Shown: positions 1 to 11,863 of the stretch, one piece after another
Layout: the number at the start of each line of letters is the position of its first letter
Numbering within the stretch: the stretch's first letter is position 1
Translations under genes and position numbers: made by a program
Source: Dendrophyllia cribrosa
Lineage: Eukaryota > Cnidaria > Anthozoa > Scleractinia > Dendrophylliidae
Length of the DNA stretch: 64,000 bases
Assembly: GCA_024195265.1 (NCBI GenBank)
Contig: JAJLRJ010000004.1
Span: 38,246,811-38,310,810 of the forward strand
Reading direction: 5' to 3'
The notes under the pieces: model-generated
What the model was told of the DNA's origin: nothing
Database searches by the model: none
Seen by the model: the letters and a program-made list of their open reading frames with translations, nothing else

Positions 1-16
1 ACCTTGCCATGACCTT

Positions 17-499
17 GTGGATCTTTTAAGACATTTCATGCCAGTCACGTTATTCCAGTATTCTTTCACAACGGTGTGTCTTGAAAATGTGCCCTTGATG
101 ACACCTCTACCCGTGGTAAACCTTTCTTCAAATGACTGGGCCTCAGCATATGGTGCAGCAGTAAAACAAAGGACAGTGCGGCAAGAAACAACAATAGCTA
201 AGTATGGGACATTGCCAGAATTTCTTTATCAATGCCACCTCGAAGTTGGTGATAAAGTACATTTGAACTTCGGGTTTAACGAGAATGAAGATTGGACAAG
301 GATGAAGCGTGCGAAGAAGCCGATGACTCAGATGAAAGCCAGAACAAACTCGATGAGAGCAGTGACGAAGATGTTGATATCAGTACCAATGACAACAATT
401 GGCCAACAAGATGAATTAGGAACATCCACTAACTCTCTCTTTGGAGCAAGGTCGTGGTATGGAAGGGAGGTGAGGTTTAATAAGCGACTGTTATGTTAA
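17..499 (+). pseudogene. Unrecognised protein fragment with acidic tail
   Basis: A 160-codon open frame whose family I do not recognise. The first two thirds (to about base 300) read as ordinary mixed sequence. From about base 300 the neighbouring forward frame instead gives a strongly acidic, Asp/Glu/Ser-rich stretch to about base 400. This suggests a one-base frameshift in an old coding exon. No initiator context, splice donor or conserved domain is visible. It may be the upstream part of the same decayed gene as the exon at 1394-1981, but nothing proves that. Confidence 0.2.
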
Positions 500-1393
500 A
501 AAAGTAACTCATATACGATTATCTTACCACCACTACTCTGACACATGATAAATTGGGTCTTTCTGCAAGTACCGGAAAACATTGTATTTCTATTGTTTGC
601 GAGGTTTTGTATTTAGTCTTGTTTTGGAGTTTTACTGTTTTCTGTCTTTTGTTTCTTTTGTTTTATGTCATTTGTTCTCCACTACTCACAGAAGGAACCG
701 GTAAATTGGTTTTACGACTAGAACTGTGCCATTGTACCATCGCAATGGCGTACATGTTAAATAAGACAACCTTTAAACGAAGAAACAATCCGAAAAAAGC
801 TAAATTCGCTGTAAATTTATCAGAGCACAAAAAAGTGTCGGCCATCTTTTCCCCTCGTCCACTGACCAATGATTCCTTCGACATTTTGATCCTATCTCCA
901 AATACAGGTCTAAGTTCTCAAAACTGCGATGTGGAAAGGATAGCCTGATTTATGTGATCAGAAATTTCCCCCAAAATCCTGTGTTTCATTGGAGGATTTT
1001 GTGAATTCTCCTAATTTAAACAGAGTAGAAGACATACCAGATTCACAACTATAGCATCCACAAATACTGTATGCTCCACATGTCACAAATTGGAAATTGG
1101 GAGTATCGGTTTTGGAGAATTTTTCGTCTGGTTTTTCGGTTTCTAATAGACCCCAACGCCCCCTCTCTTGAATGTCAGAACCACAGAACATGGCTTTAGG
1201 TTTCACATTGGTGGTGAAGGTGTTACGATGTACAATAGGTTTAAAGGCTAACCCTAACCCTTTAACCTCCAGTATGTTTCCGGAATTACAGTTATTAGTT
1301 TCAGGCAAGGTGCATATCTGTCATTTGTTAAGTTTATAATACTGATATAAAACAGTAGTGTTCATACTTTTCACACAATTTTTATTCTTACAG

Positions 1394-1981
1394 ACAATGA
1401 ATGCAACATGCAAGAAGCTGCTCATAGACAGAACTAAAGCAACAAAAGTGGAAACATTGAAAGATATTTCCTTATTTGGAAACTTCACCTTTCCAACCGG
1501 AGGCCAATTTGTGAACGGTCTGCAGCTTAGGCCATTAGCAGGGATTGGAAATGTTATCAATAAGACCAAGGAACAAATTTCACAACTGTCTGGGCATCAG
1601 ATTCCAAAAGATGGTGCAACTGGTGCATTGACATCTGAAGAACAGCCAGCATCAGAACCACTTCAGTCCCCTACACCTTTTTCAGCTTCAATGAATGAGG
1701 GATGTGCTGTGAGATTTATTCAACATGCCCCTGAATAGTCAGTTGTTTCCTCATTACATCCTATTGTGGTTGACCAGTACCTGTCACAGAGGCTGGAAAA
1801 TGGATATGCCCTGAAACATGGTCCAGGAAAGAGAACAGTGTTCAGCCAAGCTCAGAAAGACATTATGGTTGAGTTTTACAACAGACAGGCAGTAAATCGC
1901 ATTAGAGCTGAACCAAGAGATGTTATTAAAGCAATGCAAGATACAGGCTTGGAAGTACTTTCAGCAGCCCAAATCAACTAG
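1394..1981 (+). pseudogene. Exon of unknown, possibly DNA-binding, protein with one premature stop
   Basis: The exon opens after a good acceptor (pyrimidine run ending in TTACAG, AG at 1392-1393). It reads in one frame to 1981, interrupted only by TAG at 1736-1738. Beyond that stop the peptide contains GPGKRTVFSQAQKDIMVEFY and then RAEPRDVIKAMQ. This basic, helix-rich pattern is reminiscent of the small helical DNA-binding region seen in some cnidarian transposon-associated proteins; that comparison is from memory. The first half is Ser/Thr/Pro-rich. I cannot name a family. The in-frame stop makes a functional product unlikely unless the sequence contains an error. Confidence 0.35.
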
Positions 1982-2374
1982 AAATTTGTGTCTCGCAGAA
2001 CCTCGCGAAGCTCGGGAGAGGGTGCACCGCGAGTCAAAACTCTCGATTTGCATAGGAGGCTTTTCGCCATTCAACTTCATCTTCTTTGCAACCAAAAACG
2101 TTGGTAAAAGGTCCTTTTGATGGTTCGCGTACCATTTACCGTCCGCCATCTTTGTTTACCATGCTCCTATATAGGCTTACATGAAGTAGTACCACATTGT
2201 TGCCAGGCAACTGCAGGACACCAGCAAGTATATATATAAATATATTTTTCGCTCAAATTTGCGCGGCTTAGCTCCCGAGGCACGACAAATTTATTAACCT
2301 CCGCTACGCTCAGGCCTTCGGCCTTCGGCCCTGTCAGGTGCTGTAATAGAATTTCTTTTTTCCTGAAGATTTCA

Positions 2375-3132
2375 GCCAGTCCCCTATTGATAGTAGAAAT
2401 GGAAGCAACGCTTGTGCTTTCATTTCTCTGTACTTTGGACAAATGGCTTCCAAGGGTCTTCTTCCCCCAAGGCAAGGGCTTGCATTGGATGTTCATTGGA
2501 AGGATGCCCTCAAGGAGGCATTGATTCGAGGAAATGACTTGCATGATGAAATGTTTGATCATGAAGGAATCAATCCAAATGTGGATGCTGTTGAAATGGC
2601 TGGAGAGGACTGTGGTGTCCTCTGTCTTGGACACCAAAGAGAATGACTTAGATGGTAGCATTGTCAGTGCCCTGTTATTTGTTCTGACTTACTGTTTTTA
2701 TTTCAGAAAGAGAGTTTTGCAACCATGTGGAGATGGACCCTCTGAATCGAAGCGCATGAAGTTAGATTCTTCGGTGAGTATATTTGTTCATTTCTAAACT
2801 TTCAGATATTTTCGTTAACTATAATCGGAATTTTCTTTTCTCCATGTAGAAGATGAAACTATGCGGACTTTCTGAAAAAAAATCCATTGCCTAAGAAACG
2901 ACTGGCGATGCAGGGCCTTAAGCTTGGAAAACATTTTGCCACACTATCAACCGAACAAATTGTTACCCAAGCAACCGCTGAGGTTTACGGCATTGATTGT
3001 CTTGCGGCTGGAGACGAAAACTGCAAGTCAGTGGCAGAATATCTGAAAGCCAACAAGCGGTCATTTGAGATCAAGAATGAAATCATGGCTAATGAGGACA
3101 AGAAACTTCGCACTGTGTGGGACAACTTTTGA
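2375..3132 (+). pseudogene. Exon chain of an unrecognised protein
   Basis: Three coding-like blocks follow one another. An open frame covers 2443-2646. A short exon at 2706-2773 is bounded by an acceptor (TTATTTCAG) and a donor (GTGAGT). A block after the acceptor at about 2849 runs to a stop at 3132 and contains PKKRLAMQGLKLGKHF and a Lys/Glu-rich C terminus. The last block changes frame at an A-run near 2878, which breaks it. Polyadenylation-like AATAAA signals lie near 3367-3380. The splice signals support a real former gene, but no domain is recognisable. Confidence 0.3.
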
Positions 3133-3139
3133 CAAGCTT

Positions 3140-4838
3140 ACTTGTACAATCAAATACGTTTTGTTTTAGCATGCCTGATTCACGATCATGACCTAGAGTT
3201 GTAATCTCTTTACATGTACCATACAATTCCATTAATAAGCACACCCTTCCCCCCATCCCCCACCCGTAAAAACCAGCCATCAAAACTCAGACGCGCAAGG
3301 CTCCCTTTCCTGACTATAATCCCATGTATTGTTTAGTGCAGGCTGTTTTTGTGTAAACCCCTCTGATAATAAATGCAATAAAAATATAAACCCATGTCTT
3401 ATTGGAATTTTACGGTATAAGACGTTAAGCGAATGATGCATTTATGTAACCATGGCAGTCTCCAACATCAAATTATTTCCTATTGTTATCCTAACGTTTT
3501 ATTCTTCAGTTTGGATTCTTTTTTATGAAATAGAGAAATGCTTTGTGAAATTTCGTAAACTTTCCATGTTTATGTTTTCTCTTATATACATTCAGTCATC
3601 AATTTCACATTCACGGAGATGTGTACTCTGGGGATACGGGCGGGGAAGGGGCGGAGAAGGGGGGAGGATGTGGTGATGTACACACTGAATTTCTTCAACC
3701 GATCAAAATACTCCCCCTTATAAATATTTCAATAATTACACTTATTGCCAATTGTCACAAAATGAGAGAACAAGTATTCAGGGCACTTTCTTGCAAATGA
3801 TAATATAATAAAAATGTTTATGTGCTGAAGTTGGTAGACTACAAGGCTAACTGGAAATGATCTTAAACCAAGAGAAACATACAGAGCGTGTGAGAGGTAC
3901 TGTGTTGGATACGAAAATCAACATACAAGACATTGCAATTTTCAGTGCAGGCAAACACCAAACAGTGGCACATGTGACAAAACTGGTAAAATGTATTCAA
4001 ACCGGTCGGAACACACCAAGGGACAACAAAGTAAAGCTAAGAAGCCTATATTGTGTAATGTTTTCGCTTTTTCTATCGCTTCTCGATCCGTTACAAATCG
4101 TATTGTTACCTTTATTTTATTACAATGTACCAACGTCAAATCTGTAATTTGATGTGGCTCACACACTACGCTTGGGCTGCCTGTGTATTTTCACAATCTA
4201 CAACTGGGTTTCCCATCCTTTGGAATAAACAATACAGCTCTATTCTATTTTTGGATGGATCGATGGGAACCCCAATAATAACCTCTTAAATCTTGCAATA
4301 AAAATCATGCCTAAGTGCAAACAACATATTACAATTTTCTGTTTTCTGATCTGAAATGGGGCAATTTAATACCATAAAACAAGAACCTTAATCACTATAC
4401 TCTGAACAATCAAAAACCTAATAGAGAATGTTATAAAATAAACCATTAGTGCCGATTTAGATGGTACATGGTCGCATGTGACAAGCTAACAACACGAATT
4501 GTTTTGTCTAAATAAAGGCTACAAGTTGCTTGCAATTGTCGCATACAACACAAAAAATGTTGTAGGATTTTGAAACTTACTTCAAACCCTACAATACTAC
4601 AGGTAACATCAGACAATGCAATGCAATTGTCAAAACGCCATGAGCAAAGTTGACTTGCCTCTGTTCCATATTTTTAGATTTAGACAAATTCCTGGAATGA
4701 TTTGGCCATCAAAACAACAGTGAGTAACTGTGGATCGAAAAATGATGCCAAGAAATAAGATGCCGGCTAGCGGAAACATAAGCGCAGATTCTGCCAATTT
4801 GGCACTTTCTACCGAGTATTTGTAGTTCCACCAAAAGT
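3140..4838. other. Non-coding stretch
   Basis: I see no supported gene. There is a purine-rich GGGG tract near 3635-3675 and an AT-rich remainder. A short imperfect inverted repeat lies at about 4560-4607 (TGTAGG...CCTACA). Confidence 0.5.
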
Positions 4839-4846
4839 TTGAAGCA

Positions 4847-5137
4847 ATGGAAGCTAATTTATTTTTTTGGCCACTTGTGTTTGATCATCTTGGCCCAGAA
4901 GATCTTGCAAGTGTGGCTTCAGTTTGCCTTACTTGGTGGGAGTCTGTTTTTCGAGGAAGAAAGTCCACTGCACAAACATTCCTCGAGTGTCAAAGATCTC
5001 ACCTTGGTAGACACAGGAAGGCTTTATCAGAAAGTACTGCTGAAATTATTCTCTGGGTTATACAGAATCGACTTCCCCCTATTTGGCGCTCAGAAATTGT
5101 CCAAATTTTAGATATGTTACATTTTTTAATGTATTGA
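4847..5137 (+). CDS. Short F-box-like open frame
   Basis: This 96-codon frame starts at an ATG and contains LVFDHLGPEDLASVASVC followed by LTWWESVF. The pattern of hydrophobic residues, the D-L-x-x-x-x-x-V-C core and the trailing W-x-x-V match the F-box consensus that recruits SKP1 in SCF ubiquitin ligases. An F-box of about 40 residues at the N terminus is typical, but the substrate-binding repeats that normally follow are absent: the frame ends 50 residues later. It could be the first exon of an F-box gene, a degraded copy or coincidence. No flanking splice signal settles it. Confidence 0.3.
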   Translation: MEANLFFWPLVFDHLGPEDLASVASVCLTWWESVFRGRKSTAQTFLECQRSHLGRHRKALSESTAEIILWVIQNRLPPIWRSEIVQILDMLHFLMY

Positions 5138-5443
5138 ATGGGTAGCCGAAATAAAAAGTTGTTTGAATGGTTTACAAGCTATGTTAATTGAAATTATGAA
5201 TTCGATATTTTCTTTCAACTCTTAGAATTCATGTCAAAATTTGATCTTGACTATTGACTTCACTTTGCAAAAAAACATCGTACAAGTTTTCTTGTTCGAT
5301 TTACAAGCTTTTTTCGTCCTTCAGTTCGTGTAAACAGGCCGCCATTTTGTTTTCAAAGCATGTGCTTTCACTTGCATAAATTAGTTTTGCATATAAGGAA
5401 AGTAGTGCCCAGTCTTTCACAAAAGAAGATAATTTGTTTGTTT

Positions 5444-5502
5444 GGCCGGTTTTCCGGCCATAGGTGGGCCAGGCCTTTATTGCTTTGGCCGGAAAACCGG
5501 CC
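5444..5502. repeat. Paired palindromes GGCCGGTTTTCCGGCC / GGCCGGAAAACCGGCC
   Basis: Two perfect 16-base palindromes stand 27 bases apart, at 5444-5459 and 5487-5502. Each has GGCCGG/CCGGCC arms around a T4 or A4 core. They are also exact reverse complements of one another, so the pair can form two small hairpins or one larger one. Confidence 0.85.
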
Positions 5503-5608
5503 ATCAGTGGTGAAAGGGTTAAATATTACAGCACAATTAAATGTAGTGAAACAAGCACAGACAGGCTCACTGACAATGAGCTTAACAGAATTTTTTGCCA
5601 TGCAGTGA

Positions 5609-6055
5609 ATGTCTGTTCTGTATAATCAGCTGAAATCATTCTGTACAAATCCCAGATTTAGTCCCAAGTTGCTCTATCTCATTCCCTGCAGCTTACGTTT
5701 GTTCAGTAATTCAACATTCAATACTGACAAAGTTGCTGAACACTCAGAAAAGCTAACAAAGAGTGTGTTGGGCTATCATCTTAACCTCGCCACAGTGGAC
5801 TATGATTGCCCTAGCGATAGCATTTTTCTCAGTGTTATTGGCCAATTGAAAGAAATGTCAATGTCATCACCCACTCTATAAGAGCATTTGTCCAGCCTTG
5901 GAATTTTATTGGCAGACAGTAACATCATAAAGATCATCCAATCATTACGAGAGATTGTTGTCAATGAGTTGCTAAGCAATGCTGGAAGATACAAACATGC
6001 CTTATTCTCTCCTGAAAACGTTAACAAATACAGAGTGTGGATACTTTTTAAGTGA
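5609..6055 (+). pseudogene. OTU-like cysteine protease remnant
   Basis: The frame reads through one stop at 5879-5881 and stays coding-like to about 6052. The order of elements follows the OTU (ovarian tumour) deubiquitinase fold: a hydrophobic lead-in (LGYHLNLATVDYD), the position of the catalytic D-G-x-C-x-F loop (here CPSDSIFLSVIGQL), then a helix with LREIVVNELL and a Y-x-x-x-L segment. The catalytic Cys of the family motif appears as Ser, and Gly as Ser, so this copy would be inactive even without the stop. OTU domains are frequent in animal transposon polyproteins. I infer, without proof, that this is a transposon fragment. Confidence 0.35.
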
Positions 6056-6329
6056 GTAATCACATGCATTTCAGTATATTTCTGTTCATAAAGTGCTTAT
6101 CAATGTCAAGCTCAAGGGAGGGGGCATATCTGGGGCATACGACTTGATAAGAATAATTTTTTGTTAAAAACCTCACCCTAGGGCCTGAAAAACTGAAAAC
6201 AGATTCAATTCTCTCACCATGGGATGGCTACCTCTCAATGGCTATGATTTGGGTCCATTTGCATTCTGTTGAAGGATCCTTCAGAAAGCTCCGAGTTGCA
6301 AAATTATATACAACCATGTTCCAGTCATG

Positions 6330-7090
6330 TTCCAATCAACTCAGATCTTACGTTGGTAGACAAATGGTACGATCTGAACAGACTCAAAAGAAACAATTCG
6401 AAATACCAAGCTATTGTACAACACAAAATAAACCGACTTTTTAAAGGCGCAAGAAAAACATTCTTGAATTTATTTTACCAAAATCCGACGAACTTCGTGA
6501 AAAAACGGACAAGAAGTAATTCAACGCTCCACGCACCGCCATCATTCCCATAACTTCTCATTTGGAGATGCTTGGCGTCAACATCGATGACCAGTTAAAG
6601 TTTTATAATCATGTGTCCAAGGTTTCCAGAAAAGTGTCACAACAGATAGCAGTACTCAGGCGCATGAAAAAAAAATGTTACCTTTCGAAATTAGACGTGA
6701 TTTGTATTTATCTTTCATTGCTCTGCATTTTAACTATTGTTCTGAAACGTGGCACTTTTGCAGCAGAGGCGCCACTGACAAGTTAGAGAAAATAAACGAG
6801 CGGGCCATCAGATTTGTATTTAGACAAGCATACTAAATATGAATTATTAAGGAAACTAGGCCTCTTGACACTTCAAAACCAGACTCATTAAAATTGTAAC
6901 ATCTGTATTTAAAGTCATGCATAGCAACTATGCGCCACTATGTATTAGGGAATTAATTAGCTGAAGGAAAGTTAGCTATAATCTCAGGGGCAACAATATA
7001 CTGATTTTACCTAAGCTTAAAACAACCTCATACGGCCTACAAATCGTGGAGCTACTTAGCGGCAAAATTATCGAATGCAATTCCAATTCT
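6330..7090 (+). pseudogene. CR1-like LINE reverse transcriptase, C-terminal remnant
   Basis: Fragments in several forward frames reconstitute the region downstream of the reverse-transcriptase catalytic core of a CR1/L2-type non-LTR retrotransposon. They include an LTLVDKWYDLNRLKR-like segment, MLGVNIDDQLKFYNHVSKV, the SQQIAVLRRMKK helix, a FNYCSETWHFC counterpart in another frame, KLEKINERAIRFVF, and a tail with YNLRGNNILILPK and TTSYGL. The polymerase YxDD motif lies upstream and is missing, so the copy is 5'-truncated. Several frameshifts and deletions mark it as old. A tRNA-headed SINE begins immediately downstream. Confidence 0.8.
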
Positions 7091-7120
7091 CTATTATTAT
7101 ATCCATACCGTATTTTTGTG

Positions 7121-7330
7121 GGGGCGTGATGATGTAGTGGCTAGGGTGTTGGACTTCAGATCTAAAGTTCATTGGTTTGAGGCCTGGTCACTCCTATCGT
7201 GTTTAAAATCTCCTTTAAATTTATTAATTAATAGTTATTACAACTTATGGCATTTTGACTCTTGTGTGGTTTTCTTTATCGAAGCAATTCGACCACTTGG
7301 GTCCACTGTGCATTTGAAGAACTAGAGTCA
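7121..7330 (+). mobile_element. tRNA-derived SINE (head plus short body)
   Basis: The head at 7121-7195 has the internal RNA polymerase III promoter of a tRNA gene: an A-box-like GTAGTGGCTAGGGT at 7134-7147 and a B-box-like GGTTTGAGGCC at 7174-7184, correctly spaced. The acceptor and anticodon arms do not pair as in a working tRNA, so this is a SINE head rather than a tRNA gene. An AT-rich body follows. It lies directly after the LINE remnant. The 3' boundary is approximate. Confidence 0.6.
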
Positions 7331-7510
7331 AGACTTTAATAGTTGTTCAGTTTAAAACTGTTGCAATCCATCAATAAATCATTCTCCATGACTGCACCAA
7401 AATACTGTGCAAGGCTGTGCTCTTAGAAGAACCATAGAGTGCCCCGCTCTAATTGGTACACTGTAGTTATGTTTTCACTTTTTTATTTAAGACATGATCT
7501 GTTTAAAATT

Positions 7511-7867
7511 TCAAGACCCCCCTCCATAACAAAAAATTAAAAATAATGTTATGTCACTGAGAAATATCAGTGGCCAAGAACTCATACTCTCACTTTCTTT
7601 TACCCAGCCATCCTTAAGTGTCAAAGGATCTGGCAGAGAAATCCTGTTCGGCATTAGCAGCAATTTAGCCTTTTCTTTCTCGGTGGTAGCAATAAGTTCC
7701 TGGGCATTTGGCTGTACCACTATGCCCATTTCAGATGCAGTAAATACGCGGGCAACAAGTTCAGCTTTGGTTCCTGAAACCTTCAAGTCCCGCTGGCGAC
7801 AAAACTCCTTTAAAGCGTCAGTTTTCCACGTCTGAACCACCTCGAAAGGAAGCTCTTCAGAGCTCAT
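7511..7867 (-). CDS. SAP-domain N-terminal exon
   Basis: The frame starts with ATG at 7867 and reads MSSEELPFEVVQTWKTDALK. Residues 17-48 form a SAP motif (TDALKEFCRQRDLKVSGTKA followed by ELVARVF): two amphipathic helices joined by a Gly-containing turn, used to bind AT-rich DNA or chromatin. It continues with IPDPLTL-like and DGWV segments and a W-P-x-I-F-L-S-D-I region. In cnidarian genomes (from memory) such exons head proteins with SWIM or YqaJ-type domains, several of them transposon-associated. Only this first exon is visible. The frame runs into low-complexity sequence after about residue 105, where a donor may lie. No downstream exon is found on the minus strand. Confidence 0.55.
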   Translation of the reverse strand: MSSEELPFEVVQTWKTDALKEFCRQRDLKVSGTKAELVARVFTASEMGIVVQPNAQELIATTEKEKAKLLLMPNRISLPDPLTLKDGWVKESESMSSWPLIFLSDITLFLIFCYGGGS

Positions 7868-8712
7868 GTTAGACCCATAATGAATGTAAGCTTAAATGGA
7901 ATCGAAAAAATTATCACGCTTAAGGGCCCTCTCAGAAGACAAAAACAAATAAAATATTCACTCTTACCTCCTAAGTCCTTTCTTCAGTAGTTTGTTTTTC
8001 GAGTCTGTTCTCTAGAGAGCAAATATATAAGGTATAAACGAGATTAACGTGCAGAGAAAGAAATCCTTCGAAATCCAATATGGCGGCCCTCCTAGGGTTG
8101 GTGCTCACTTTTCTGAGCTCACCTACCCAGAATACAGTGCGATCCAACTGGAAGCCGGAAACTCCTGACGCATGTATAGGCGTAGTGTCGAATGATACTG
8201 CAGTAGTGGCATATTGTTGTATAATAGTTGTGTCTGTAAAAGGTATATTTATTTGCCAAAAGTAATCTGTCTTTATTGGGGATTTATTGGAAGAGGAGCA
8301 CGCTAAATACAGGTAGACTGTAGGCCGTAGAGGTGTACAGGCATATACTTGGTCAAAGAAATTGACAAGTATTTATTGGAACAGTGCTAACTCCCCAAAT
8401 ACAGGTTGACATTAGGCCGTATTAAGTATGATGTAGAGCGGTATTGTCGGTGTTGCTATGGCAACAGAAACACAAAGAAATAAAGGGTTTGCAGAAAAAA
8501 AAGGAAATATGTCATGTAGAGGTGTAGAGGGTGTACGCCAAACTGCACGCATTCAGATACATCCAAAAATGGGCTTCTTTTGAGTTGGAGCAATGGTTGC
8601 TACAAAGATCAAGTGTCTTGTCAAGCAGAAAACCTAGAACGACATATTTAAGCTGGCATCTGATGTGGTAAACAGTGTTCTGGAAAACAATGTTTTCCTC
8701 AACAAGTAAACA

Positions 8713-9949
8713 GACGCTTCTTGCCCCAGCCTGCCCCGTCTAGACAGTCTAAAACGAACTAACCACTTCCATCAGCAGTTGCGCCCACAAGACCCCAAAG
8801 ACTTGGAGACGGAGCACGTCCCTGATGCCTTCTTTCGTGAAGATGTAAAGGTAAGCATACTGGGTAAACAAATAAGCACATTACTTGAGAAGTAATGGAG
8901 GAGGAAGAAAATACAGTCAAAGCTCTCATAAGCGACCACCTTGGGAATTCAAAAAAGTGGTCATAACTAAAGCTTGATCACTTACGAGAATGGGCTCTCT
9001 TAAAACAATAGAGGCTGGTCACTTTCAAGAGCTATTCGCAAAAAGCTTTGAATATGTAAATGGTTATGTTATAATGCAGTGATGATATTAAATACGGCAG
9101 TTATTGCCAATCACAGAATAAGTTCACGAAAACGTCTCTTATTCATTTCAACTGTAACACAAATTGTTGACTGTAGATTTAGCGCAGCAAAGGAAATAGT
9201 AGAAATATACAACTTATGAACGGAATTTTTATCTCTTGTTTGGAAACTAAGACCAAGTCAACCCTGGACTTAGAAAAAACGATTATTATTGATGATTCTC
9301 GAGTAATTGTAGTCTTAAACAAATCAAAAGAAACACAACAACAGAATTAAATGTCCTCTGTTCAAATGCACGGTTAATGAATGACGCTAGCTAAGAATTT
9401 ATCTAACATAAATTGTTTTCCATTTCGACTAGGTACAATTGAGTTTTGCCATTAGGAGGCTTATACTCAATTCCCTGGCACACACGACTTTATCAGGAAA
9501 CTGATGGCTTTGTCATTCCTACCGGCAGACAAGATTGAAAGAAAATATTTTATTGGCTCCAGTGATAAGCGACTACAGACACTTTAAGAACTTCACCAGT
9601 TATATGGATGGTAACTGGATTACCAGTCACATCTTTCCCCCAGCCACCTAGAGCGTCTACATGCAAGCTGTTAGGACCAATAACGACCTGGAGGGATGGC
9701 ACTATAGCCTTAACAGATGCGCCAAAGGCAAATCCCAGCTGCCCTTGTATGTCCTAATACAGCTACTGCACAAGAAAGCATTGTTGGTGTTGCTCCAAAT
9801 CAGACTCGTGTTGGACAAAAGTCTCTAAAAGACAACAGCAAACTACTTAAAAGAAGTTGCAGAAGCTGTGGAATCAATACGAGAAGGTCAGAAGAACTCC
9901 AAACAGCTGATGGAGGCGTGCTTGCATTTAATAAATCCATTGTAAGTTA
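8713..9949 (+). pseudogene. MULE-type transposase, fragmented
   Basis: The 5' block 8713-8849 reads LPRLDSLKRTNHFHQQLRP, DPKDLETEHVPDAFF and REDVKV, then a GTAAGC donor. This matches the segment before the DDE core in animal Mutator-like (MULE) transposases. The 3' block 9480-9949 contains FIRKLMALSFLPADKIE, SYMDGNWI, SVYMQAVRTNNDLEGWHYSL (the conserved R-T-N-N-x-x-E-G-W-H signature), LPLYVLIQLLHKKA and an amphipathic C terminus ending at the TAA at 9947-9949. The catalytic core between them is missing: 8850-9480 holds repeat sequence instead. Internal stops and frameshifts show it is dead. Neither TIR was found. Confidence 0.65.
8932..9045. repeat. pogo/Tigger-like MITE fragment
   Basis: The stretch begins CAGTCAAAGCTCTCATAAGC and contains several short 'ataagcgacca' and 'gtggtcataac' variants in both orientations. 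A very similar start lies at 40311 next to a pogo-type transposase remnant. It interrupts the MULE pseudogene. Confidence 0.35.
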
Positions 9950-11860
9950 AGCTAGTTGTAGTATTTTAAAATCACGAAATCAATAACTTTTAAGTTAATT
10001 CAGTATAGTATAAGAATCACAAAATCAACAAGTTAAAAAAAAAACAGCAAGAAAATTATTTTAGAATCGCTAACTGAATCAGCAAGTTAACCTTTTTGTA
10101 ATAAGTTTTGTATATAAGAATCATAAAAACAGAGTAAATTATTTTAGAATCGCAAACTGAATCAATGAGTAAGTTATGATTTTTGTAATAAGTTCAGTTT
10201 CATGTATATTAGAATCGCGAAATCAACAAGTAAGTTCGTTGTAGTATTTTAGAATCGCGAAATGCAGAATATGTAACTTAAGATAAGGTAATTTTAGTAT
10301 TAGAACTAAATAAGATAGTTGTAAAATGTACAAGTTATTTGAATTGTGTAAACTTCGTATATAATTAAGTCTTATATATAGTTATAAATAGGTTTGCTTA
10401 AAAAAGTGTATGATTAATGTCTATTAATATTGATAATGCAAATACATAAAGGAATCCTATTATTGTACTCAAGTCCTTGATTCAGTATCAACAAGCAAAA
10501 GCAAGTCATGCTTTTAATCGATGATTACTGCTTAGTAACCGACATATCAAACTGTTCAAATTTCATACACAATACCATGGTAAGATTTGGGTAATGAGTG
10601 TCACAAAACCTATTGTTTTCACCACGATACTGCAGTCGTATTGGTCAGCAGTTGCGGTCATGTATAAAACGTGCATATTGATCAAATGACCACATCCCAA
10701 GCCAACATGCCAAAACGGCCCAAGTTGTCTTTATGGTTGGGTCTTTGCAAACCACAATAAACCAACTTTCTATGCTGAGGACAAATCTGTTAAAGGAAAA
10801 AACAATGCCAGTGACCCCTCCTGGTGCCATTCTAAACAGGTTGGACTTGACAATTTTCTGGGTTCTACTGGATCTATGCAATGTTGATTCCTTAACCAAC
10901 GATGTGGTACCACTAGTTCCAGTAAATGTGACATGTAAGTTATCATTAATTATTACTGTATACTATAATTCAGTTATATACATTTTACTGAGAAGGACTA
11001 AATTGGCCCACATGTTTTTTTTATCTTTTGTGTCATTTAACTTACTTATTATTACGGCTATATTATTTCATGGATCCGTTGAGAAAACTTTTTAGTGCAT
11101 CAGCGCAATAGAAACAGTTGCTTTCTACCATGTAAAGTAACTGTTTTTTTGCTGATGAATAAATTAATCCTGTTGTAATCTACTGGTATATTTAATGATA
11201 CCGGGATTTTTATAGTATCACAGTAGCTGGCCAACTGATATGTATACATTTACTTTACACTATAAAGAAGCAGGAAAATTAAATTTCAGATTTATAGAAT
11301 TTTTGAAGAGCAGCTCACTTGACTTTCACTAGACAAATCCTTTTTATGAGCTTTCACGCAGGCAAAGTATTAGTGTTAATACACAAAATCTGACAATCTG
11401 AGAAACAGAGTTTTAGACTTTCTTTTATGTTCCACTTAGCATCTCTGTGGCAGTAATCTCAAATTACACAAATGCTTGCTTGAAAGCTGCAATTTTCAGG
11501 CAAAATGGCTGAGAGAACACACATGGTTAAGATACAAAATCCAACCTACGTTTTGCCATTTTTGCCACTTGGGCAAAAAGAAAAACCCTTTTGCAAGTGA
11601 TAAGGGCTTATTATTTACAAACATTTTATATTTACCAATGAAATAAAATATATTAAATTTGCTGTAACAATAAAAACACTTTTTGTCCACTAATTGTTCC
11701 TGTTTGTCCCCTTCCAAAGGCCTTGAAGGGACAAATTGTCTCCTAAGGCCCAAGAGCTGGCTTAAACCCTGTATGAACCTAAATGCATTCTAGCTTTTCT
11801 CCAGCAATCACTTGAACTATCTGAAAAAAAAAAAATGATATTCATGTGTTTTCTTTACCT
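9950..11860. other. AT-rich non-coding stretch
   Basis: From 9950 to about 10400 the sequence is built of loosely repeated units containing 'agaatcgcgaaatcaa' and 'aagttaa', an old short-period repeat. A coding-looking run at 10686-10895 (TCQNGPSCLYGW...) ends in a stop and matches nothing I can name. The rest shows no gene. Confidence 0.4.
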
Positions 11861-11863
11861 TAG

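Noticed and set aside
7121..7195. Possible functional tRNA gene
   Set aside because: A and B boxes are present, but the acceptor and anticodon arms do not pair and it sits next to retroelement sequence, so a SINE head is more likely.
8080..8265. Open frame beginning ATGGCGGCC near the SAP exon
   Set aside because: The start context is good, but the peptide has no recognisable pattern and no splice donor follows.
10629..10645. ATACTGCAGTCGTAT, a second hammerhead-like string
   Set aside because: It is a small palindrome without the catalytic core on either strand.
10645..11095. Opposed open frames around 10.7-11.1 kb and a Cys-containing run at 10686-10895
   Set aside because: No frame shows a recognisable family. 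The forward run has two Cys-rich spots but no convincing zinc-finger spacing.
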